A DNA stretch of 5,103 nucleotides from an uncultured Xanthobacteraceae bacterium (GTDB taxonomy: Bacteria > Pseudomonadota > Alphaproteobacteria > Rhizobiales > Xanthobacteraceae). Shown in pieces: positions 1 through 3,352 of this stretch; the first letter of the stretch is position 1, and every line of letters starts with the position of its first letter. The notes below the pieces were generated by a model. That model saw only the letters and a program-made list of their open reading frames with translations. It made no database searches and was not told where the DNA came from. The stretch covers positions 1-5,103 of the forward strand of contig CATPBC010000083.1 of the NCBI GenBank assembly GCA_955652195.1, in the 5' to 3' direction. The position numbers were made by a program, and so were the translations under genes.

Positions 1-181
1 CGGCTTTGCGCAAGGCAGCGTCCGCGGTTCGCCAATCCGCGAGAATGCCGAGCACGCTCGCATAGGCCGTTTTACCGGTCAGTGCCGCGGCGTCAAAAAC
101 TTGATCGCCGATGATAACGCCGGCGCGCGCACCGTCGCTCGATTGATAGGTCGCTAATTTATAGCCGGCGGCTTTTGCCAT
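1..181 (-). CDS. Fumarylacetoacetate hydrolase (FAH) family protein, N-terminal fragment
   Basis: This is a minus-strand gene starting with ATG at 181-179 and running off the left edge; 60 codons are visible. The protein begins MAKAAGYKLATYQ and continues with SDGARAGVIIGDQVFDAAAL. That matches the small N-terminal domain typical of FAH-family hydrolases (a strand such as KLATF, then a polar turn, then 'vGvv.gd.v.Dla'). The catalytic domain with the metal-binding acidic residues lies outside the window, so activity cannot be judged. Family members hydrolyse or decarboxylate beta-diketo or 2-oxo acids made by aromatic ring cleavage, e.g. fumarylpyruvate, fumarylacetoacetate or homoprotocatechuate-pathway intermediates. 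A purine-rich Shine-Dalgarno sequence ends 3 nt before the ATG. The gene is divergent from the ring-cleavage dioxygenase at 519, which fits consecutive steps of one pathway. Family assignment is good; the substrate is unknown. Confidence 0.75.
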   Translation of the reverse strand, partial: MAKAAGYKLATYQSSDGARAGVIIGDQVFDAAALTGKTAYASVLGILADWRTADAALRKA

Positions 182-184
182 TGC

Positions 185-192
185 CCTCCCCC
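185..192 (-). promoter_or_regulatory. Ribosome binding site of the FAH-family gene
   Basis: On the minus strand the bases just before the ATG read GGGGGAGGGCA. The GGAGG core (189-185) lies 3 nt from the start codon, which is close, but the purine run extends further upstream. It supports the start at 181. Confidence 0.6.
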
Positions 193-199
193 TTAATAA

Positions 200-211
200 G
201 GTCGTGCGACC
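200..211. promoter_or_regulatory. Candidate operator: 12-bp dyad upstream of the FAH-family gene
   Basis: GGTCG-TG-CGACC is a perfect 5-bp inverted repeat around a 2-bp centre. It sits 19 bp upstream of the minus-strand ATG at 181, beside an AT-rich octamer (193-200, CTTATTAA on the minus strand) that could be a weak -10 element. Flanking bases extend the minus-strand look to TGGTCGCACGACC, which loosely resembles GntR-type operators with TGGT...ACCA half-sites. The position suits a repressor site, but so short a dyad can arise by chance in GC-rich DNA. No regulator gene is visible in the window. Confidence 0.25.
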
Positions 212-248
212 AAACCGCGATCGGCGCCGCTTGGCAAGGTGGGCGCAT

Positions 249-409
249 TCCCTCTCCCCGCGTGCGGGCAACGCTAGAACACCTCTCCCCGTTGCACGGG
301 GAGAGGTCGGATTGCAAAAGCAATCCGGGTGAGGGGGCGCGGCCACTATTCTGAGCACAACGGTCAAGCCCCCTCACCCCAACCCTCTCCCCGCACGCGG
401 GGAGGGGGA
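249..409. repeat. Nested palindromic intergenic repeat element (REP/MITE-like)
   Basis: A run of about 160 bp in the divergent intergenic region is built of nested inverted repeats. The outer arms are 250-268 and 390-408, complementary at 18 of 19 positions. Inside them are a 10-bp hairpin with a 5-nt loop (282-291/297-306, CCTCTCCCCG), an 8-bp hairpin with an AAAA loop (308-315/320-327, CGGATTGC) and a 12-bp pair (327-338/368-379, GGGTGAGGGGGC). The right outer arm can also fold on itself (387-394/397-404). It contains no coding region. C-rich strings of this kind (CCCTCACCCCAACCCTCTCC) recur between genes in many alphaproteobacteria, so this is probably a dispersed repeat family. RIME-type elements of rhizobia are a comparable class, but I cannot confirm membership. 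Its place between two divergent starts means transcription must begin beside or inside it. Confidence 0.8.
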
Positions 410-507
410 GCGTACCGCTTCGCGATTTTAGATACGACGGCGCCTGCGCCCTTGAGTTGCGTGCAGCCCGGTGGTTGATTCAGTGTTCACAAAATCGACC
501 CGCCCTT

Positions 508-511
508 GGAG
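508..511 (+). promoter_or_regulatory. Shine-Dalgarno that sets the dioxygenase start
   Basis: GGAG at 508-511 lies 7 nt before the ATG at 519-521. An earlier in-frame GTG/ATG reading from about 471 would add 16 residues (ending TKSTRPWRPP) that lack any VOC-domain character, and it has no comparable ribosome binding site. The start at 519 is therefore preferred. Confidence 0.7.
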
Positions 512-518
512 ACCACCA

Positions 519-1442
519 ATGATCAAACCCCGGCGCATCGGCCATGCCACATTCGAAACACCCGATGTCGAGCGGATGATCGATTACTACACCGAAGTGG
601 TGGGCCTGGTTTTGGCCGAGCGCGAGAAGGATCGCGCGTTCCTGGCGACCAAAGTCGGCCAGCTCGCCATCCAGATCAACAAGGCCGCCACTGAGCGCTG
701 CACCACGCTGTCGTTCGAGGTGGCACCCAATTCGGATTTCGGCGCGCTTGCGCGCGAGCTGGAGAAGGACGGCATCAAAAGCGAGCTGCGCAACGATTCC
801 GTTCCCGGCATCGGGCCGGTGCTGACGTTTCAGGACAACAAGGGCACCACGATCGCCCTGTTCAAGGAATGGAGCTATCTCGGCAAGCATCTGCAGCATC
901 ACGGCGTCGGGCCGTTAAAGCTCGGCCACATCGCCTTTGTGGTCGAGGACCCGCAGAAGACGGCGGAGTTCTACGCCAACGTGCTCGGCTTTCGCGTCTC
1001 CGACTGGATCGACGACTTCTTTGTCTTCATGCGTTGCAATATCGACCACCACACGGTCAATTTCATCCGCGGCAGCAACGTCAAATTGCATCACATGGCG
1101 TTTGAGCTGAAGGATTTCATTCACTTGCAGAATTCATGCGACCTGTTCGGGCAGAAGAAAATTCCTATCATCTGGGGGCCGCTGCGCCACGGTCCGGGTC
1201 ACAACATCGCCACCTATCACCGCAATCCGGACGATCAGGTGATCGAATTGTTCTGCGAACTCGATCAGATGATCGACGAGGAGCTTGGCTATTTCGAGCC
1301 GCGGCCGTGGCACCAGGATACGCCGCAGCGGCCGAAAACCTGGACCGCGGGCAAGACCAATATCTGGGGCCCGCCGCCGGGTCCGGATTTCAATCGCGCG
1401 GAAGGCGCGGCTGGGGTGGCGAGGGGTGGGGCGCGCAATTAG
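519..1442 (+). CDS. Type I extradiol (VOC family) ring-cleavage dioxygenase
   Basis: The 307-residue protein has two tandem VOC (glyoxalase/bleomycin-resistance) domains, roughly residues 5-118 and 133-250, followed by a Pro/Gly-rich tail. Domain 2 carries the whole catechol 2,3-dioxygenase-type active site: metal ligands His137 (LGHIAF), His192 (LHHMAF) and Glu243 (VIELF), plus second-shell His178, His224 and Tyr233. Spacings between these residues are close to those in homoprotocatechuate 2,3-dioxygenase (155/214/267 with 200/248/257 in that family). It should therefore be an active cytoplasmic Fe(II)- or Mn(II)-dependent enzyme that opens a catecholic ring next to a hydroxyl with O2. Domain 1 starts with RRIGHATFETPDVERMIDYY and lacks a full ligand set, as is normal. 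The length is typical. The substrate is not readable from motifs. The divergent FAH-family gene and the nearby flavin and molybdenum hydroxylases support a role in aromatic catabolism. Confidence 0.85.
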   Translation: MIKPRRIGHATFETPDVERMIDYYTEVVGLVLAEREKDRAFLATKVGQLAIQINKAATERCTTLSFEVAPNSDFGALARELEKDGIKSELRNDSVPGIGPVLTFQDNKGTTIALFKEWSYLGKHLQHHGVGPLKLGHIAFVVEDPQKTAEFYANVLGFRVSDWIDDFFVFMRCNIDHHTVNFIRGSNVKLHHMAFELKDFIHLQNSCDLFGQKKIPIIWGPLRHGPGHNIATYHRNPDDQVIELFCELDQMIDEELGYFEPRPWHQDTPQRPKTWTAGKTNIWGPPPGPDFNRAEGAAGVARGGARN

Positions 1443-1446
1443 GGAG
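1443..1446 (+). promoter_or_regulatory. Relict Shine-Dalgarno of the decayed DUF4145 gene
   Basis: GGAG follows directly after the TAG stop of the dioxygenase (1440-1442) and lies 8 nt before the ATG at 1455. This spacing suggests the downstream gene was once translated as the second gene of a dioxygenase transcript, and it favours ATG 1455 over ATG 1449, which is only 2 nt from the site. Confidence 0.5.
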
Positions 1447-1454
1447 CCATGGTT

Positions 1455-1872
1455 ATGCCTGATCCGGTTCCCCCAAAGCTCGGGGCGGAGTCGTTTTCCT
1501 GCCCCCATCGGATCTTAAGGAGCATCGGCCAAGTGTCTTATCACGCGAGGATGTTCTGTCGCTGGATATCTCCCACTTTGAAGATGAGGACCAAAAACCC
1601 TGGAAAGAGCTTAAGAAAAAGATTCCAGAAGAATGAAATCACCTATGATCAACACAGTTGGGCACGCGGGCATACCCTCTATCTGGAAATGTGGAATGTG
1701 TGGCTAAGGGCAAATCGATTTGAAAGACGATAAGGAGACGGCGATCAGCCTATTCCAGCTTCTCAACGCAATTGTCGAACGCTGTATCACAGTTAACAAA
1801 GAGATCGACAAGTTGTACGGGAGCTTACCATCCACTGCACTGGACGCGATAAAAAAGCGCGATAAAGGATGA
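1455..1872 (+). pseudogene. Decayed DUF4145-domain gene, scattered over three frames
   Basis: No single frame spans this AT-richer stretch, but four pieces read like one protein family. (1) 1455-1509 from the ATG gives MPDPVPPKLGAESFSCPH, a typical N-terminus ending at the first Cys of a zinc-ribbon CPxC; the expected next Cys is lost. (2) In the frame ending with TGA at 1634-1636 comes SREDVLSLDISHFEDEDQK and a Lys-rich stretch. (3) Near the A-run at about 1613-1620 the reading passes to the frame of ATG 1455, giving FQKNEITYDQHSW and LYLEMWNVWL, closed by TAA at 1731. (4) From 1705 to TGA 1872 a third frame gives GQIDLKDDKETAISLFQLL and then LYGSLPSTALDAIKKRDKG. I recognise this as the C-terminus of DUF4145 proteins ('HPGqIDLkDD..tA..LF.LvN.IVe'). 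The central helices appear deleted before 1705. DUF4145 function is not settled. Family identification rests on memory of the pattern. Confidence 0.6.
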
Positions 1873-1921
1873 AGATAGCTATCACTACGCCTGACCAATC
1901 ACGACACCAGGAAAAGCGAGC

Positions 1922-2002
1922 GTAGCCCGGATGGAGCAATGCGAAATCCGGGACTGTCATTGGATTTGTCTCCCGCATTTTGCTTCGCTTCATGCGGGCT
2001 AC
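1922..2002. repeat. Inverted pair of GTAG-headed REP units (BIME), copy 1
   Basis: The 81-bp element begins GTAGCCCGGAT and ends CGGGCTAC, so two REP-like units face outward. The left unit (1922-1953) has stem CCCGGAT/ATCCGGG (1926-1932/1946-1952). The right unit, read on the minus strand (2002-1971), has stem CCCGCAT/ATGCGGG. The units match at 26 of 32 positions. A GTAG tetranucleotide at the foot of a hairpin is the hallmark of REP sequences mobilised by REP-associated tyrosine transposases (RAYTs). No RAYT gene is present here. The element fills the convergent gap between the DUF4145 remnant and the flavin monooxygenase stop. Confidence 0.75.
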
Positions 2003-2005
2003 TGG

Positions 2006-2025
2006 ATTCCCGCATTCGCGGGAAT
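2006..2025. repeat. Short hairpin repeat ATTCCCGC-ATTC-GCGGGAAT, possible terminator
   Basis: A perfect 8-bp stem with a 4-nt loop lies 4 bp beyond the REP pair and 11 bp past the stop codon of the minus-strand flavin monooxygenase (2037-2039). The sequence GGATTCCCGC..TTCGCGGGAATGA is a dispersed repeat string familiar from many proteobacterial genomes and is distinct from the GTAG units next to it. Its location could let it end or stabilise the 3' end of the monooxygenase mRNA, but no U-tract follows on either strand, so intrinsic termination is doubtful. Confidence 0.6.
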
Positions 2026-2036
2026 GAGCGGAACCC

Positions 2037-3257
2037 TTACCTTGAAGCGCTCGCCCCCGCTGCCCCCCGCGTCAATTCCTTTTGCTCGCCGTAAATCCAT
2101 TCTATGCCGGCCATCGCCTCTTCCGGCGTGCGCGCGCCGAGCATCGTGTTGCGCAGCTCCTTGGCGACGCCGCCGGCGTGATAGAATTCGCCGTAGACGC
2201 GCGCCATGATCTGAACGCGGCCGGTGCGGAGATAACGCGCCTGCTGATAGGCGCGGAACGCCGCGGCGTAATCGCCGTCTGCGGCGACCGCCTGGTCGGC
2301 GAGACAGACCGCGTCCTCGACCGCCATGCACGCGCCTTGCGCCAGATATTGCAACATCGGATGCGCGGCGTCGCCAAGAAGCGTGATGCGGCCGCGGCTC
2401 CATTCCTTGATCGGCGGCCGGTCGCACAACACCCACATGCGCCAGCTTTCGATCTTGTTGAGCAGCGCGCGCACCGGCGCGCAGGTCTGCGCGAAGCGCT
2501 CGTGCAGCTCGGCCGGATCGCCGTAACTGTCCCAGCCTTCCTCGTAGCGGTTGGAGTGAAACACGGCGACGAGGTTGTACAATTCGCCGGTGCGCAGCGG
2601 ATAGAGCACGAAATGCACCTTCTCGCCGGCCCAGAAGGTCATGTTGTGCCAGCGGTACTGCTCCGGGATTTCGTCGCGCGGCAGCACGGCGCGATAGGTG
2701 ATGTGGCCGGCCGGCTTCGGCTTGCCGTCGCTGACCACGATCTGGCGGATGGTCGACCATAGTCCGTCGGCGCCGATCAAAGCAGCGCCGCGATAGTCCT
2801 TGCCGCTTGCGGTCTTCGCTTTCACGCCGCCGTTGACCTCAACGACTTCGACAATTTTCTGCGCGGCATCGAGCCGGATGAGATTGGATTTGCGGGCGGC
2901 CTCGAGCAGCACGTTATGCAAATCGGCGCGATGAATGAGCGCATAAGGATGATGAAACTTCTTGCGAAACGCGTCACCGAGCGGAATGCGGGTGACTTCC
3001 TCGCCGGTGATGGAGTCCAGCATCACCAGATTTTCGGGAAATACCGCAAGCGCGCTGATCGGTTCGATCAGGCCGAGTTTTTCGAACATCCAAAATACGT
3101 TCGGCCCGAGCTGGATGCCGGCGCCGATCTCCTTGAACTCGGCCGCCTGCTCGATGACTTGCGATGGAATGCCTTGGCGCGCGAGCGCCAAAGCGGCGGT
3201 CAGCCCGCCAATGCCGCCGCCGACGATCAGGACTTGTTGGTCTTTCCAGGATGGCAT
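2037..3257 (-). CDS. Class A FAD-dependent aromatic monooxygenase, 3-hydroxybenzoate 6-hydroxylase-like
   Basis: The 406-residue cytoplasmic flavoprotein has the normal length for single-component NAD(P)H-dependent aromatic hydroxylases. Visible motifs are the Rossmann GGGIGG (13-18) with Glu36 closing the second strand for ADP-ribose binding, Arg110 in LIHRADLH, the DG motif GADGLWS (162-168) and the GD motif LLGDAAHP (293-300) that contacts the FAD ribityl chain. His215, Tyr219 and Gln303 fall two positions after His213, Tyr217 and Gln301, which I recall as active-site residues of Rhodococcus 3-hydroxybenzoate 6-hydroxylase. Para-hydroxylation, e.g. 3-hydroxybenzoate to gentisate, is thus a reasonable guess. 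Salicylate or 6-hydroxynicotinate hydroxylase activity remains possible because these subfamilies share all the FAD motifs. The start has a good ribosome binding site. The gene lies 95 nt downstream of the Mo-hydroxylase on the same strand, possibly co-transcribed, and is bracketed by REP pairs. Confidence 0.85.
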   Translation of the reverse strand: MPSWKDQQVLIVGGGIGGLTAALALARQGIPSQVIEQAAEFKEIGAGIQLGPNVFWMFEKLGLIEPISALAVFPENLVMLDSITGEEVTRIPLGDAFRKKFHHPYALIHRADLHNVLLEAARKSNLIRLDAAQKIVEVVEVNGGVKAKTASGKDYRGAALIGADGLWSTIRQIVVSDGKPKPAGHITYRAVLPRDEIPEQYRWHNMTFWAGEKVHFVLYPLRTGELYNLVAVFHSNRYEEGWDSYGDPAELHERFAQTCAPVRALLNKIESWRMWVLCDRPPIKEWSRGRITLLGDAAHPMLQYLAQGACMAVEDAVCLADQAVAADGDYAAAFRAYQQARYLRTGRVQIMARVYGEFYHAGGVAKELRNTMLGARTPEEAMAGIEWIYGEQKELTRGAAGASASR

Positions 3258-3262
3258 CGGCG

Positions 3263-3268
3263 TCTCCT
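3263..3268 (-). promoter_or_regulatory. Shine-Dalgarno of the flavin monooxygenase, abutting a REP pair
   Basis: AGGAGA on the minus strand (3268-3263) sits 5 nt before the ATG at 3257-3255 and fixes the start. It is unusual in that the REP pair begins at the very next base (3269), so a strong RNA hairpin would form directly upstream of the ribosome binding site. Confidence 0.75.
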
Positions 3269-3342
3269 GTAGCCCGGATCGAGCAAAGCTCGATCCGGGA
3301 GCAATATCTCCCCCGGATATCGCATCGCGATATCCGGGCTAC
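3269..3342. repeat. Inverted pair of GTAG-headed REP units (BIME), copy 2
   Basis: The 74-bp element begins GTAGCCCGGAT and ends ATCCGGGCTAC, and holds two perfect 12-bp hairpins. The left one is CCCGGATCGAGC/GCTCGATCCGGG (3273-3284/3288-3299, loop AAA). The right one is CCCGGATATCGC/GCGATATCCGGG (3312-3323/3327-3338, loop ATC). Its left unit (3269-3300) matches the left unit of the element at 1922 at 27 of 32 positions. It fills most of the 95-nt gap between the Mo-hydroxylase stop and the monooxygenase start. Such elements between co-directional genes can stabilise upstream mRNA or attenuate downstream expression. That role is inferred here. Confidence 0.8.
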
Positions 3343-3352
3343 ATTCTCGTTG

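Noticed and set aside
159..377. 72-codon minus-strand reading frame across the intergenic repeat
   Set aside because: It runs through the palindromic element and overlaps the start of the FAH-family gene in another frame; its translation shows no domain character.
249..409. CRISPR array or tandem repeat reading of the C-rich repeats
   Set aside because: The repeated strings are inverted, nested and unevenly spaced, with no regular spacers or nearby cas genes.
452..480. Possible sigma70 promoter (TTGAGT, 17 bp, TTGATT) upstream of the dioxygenase
   Set aside because: The -10 hexamer is poor and such matches are common by chance; not strong enough to annotate.
471..518. Upstream start for the dioxygenase adding 16 residues
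   Set aside because: No ribosome binding site of note, and the added residues do not fit the VOC domain; ATG 519 has GGAG 7 nt upstream.
1449..1733. 94-codon plus-strand frame as an intact small gene
   Set aside because: Only its two ends look like protein (SFSCPH and FQKNEITYDQ...); the middle reads better in another frame, and the true C-terminal signature lies downstream in a third frame, so it is treated as part of a pseudogene.
1704..1993. Minus-strand frames opposite the DUF4145 remnant and REP pair
   Set aside because: Translations are Ser/Arg-rich without motifs and cross the repeat; shadows of the opposite strand.
2082..2762. Long plus-strand frame of 226 codons inside the flavin monooxygenase
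   Set aside because: Antisense to a gene with clear FAD motifs; its His/Arg/Ala-rich composition is typical of a GC-rich shadow frame.
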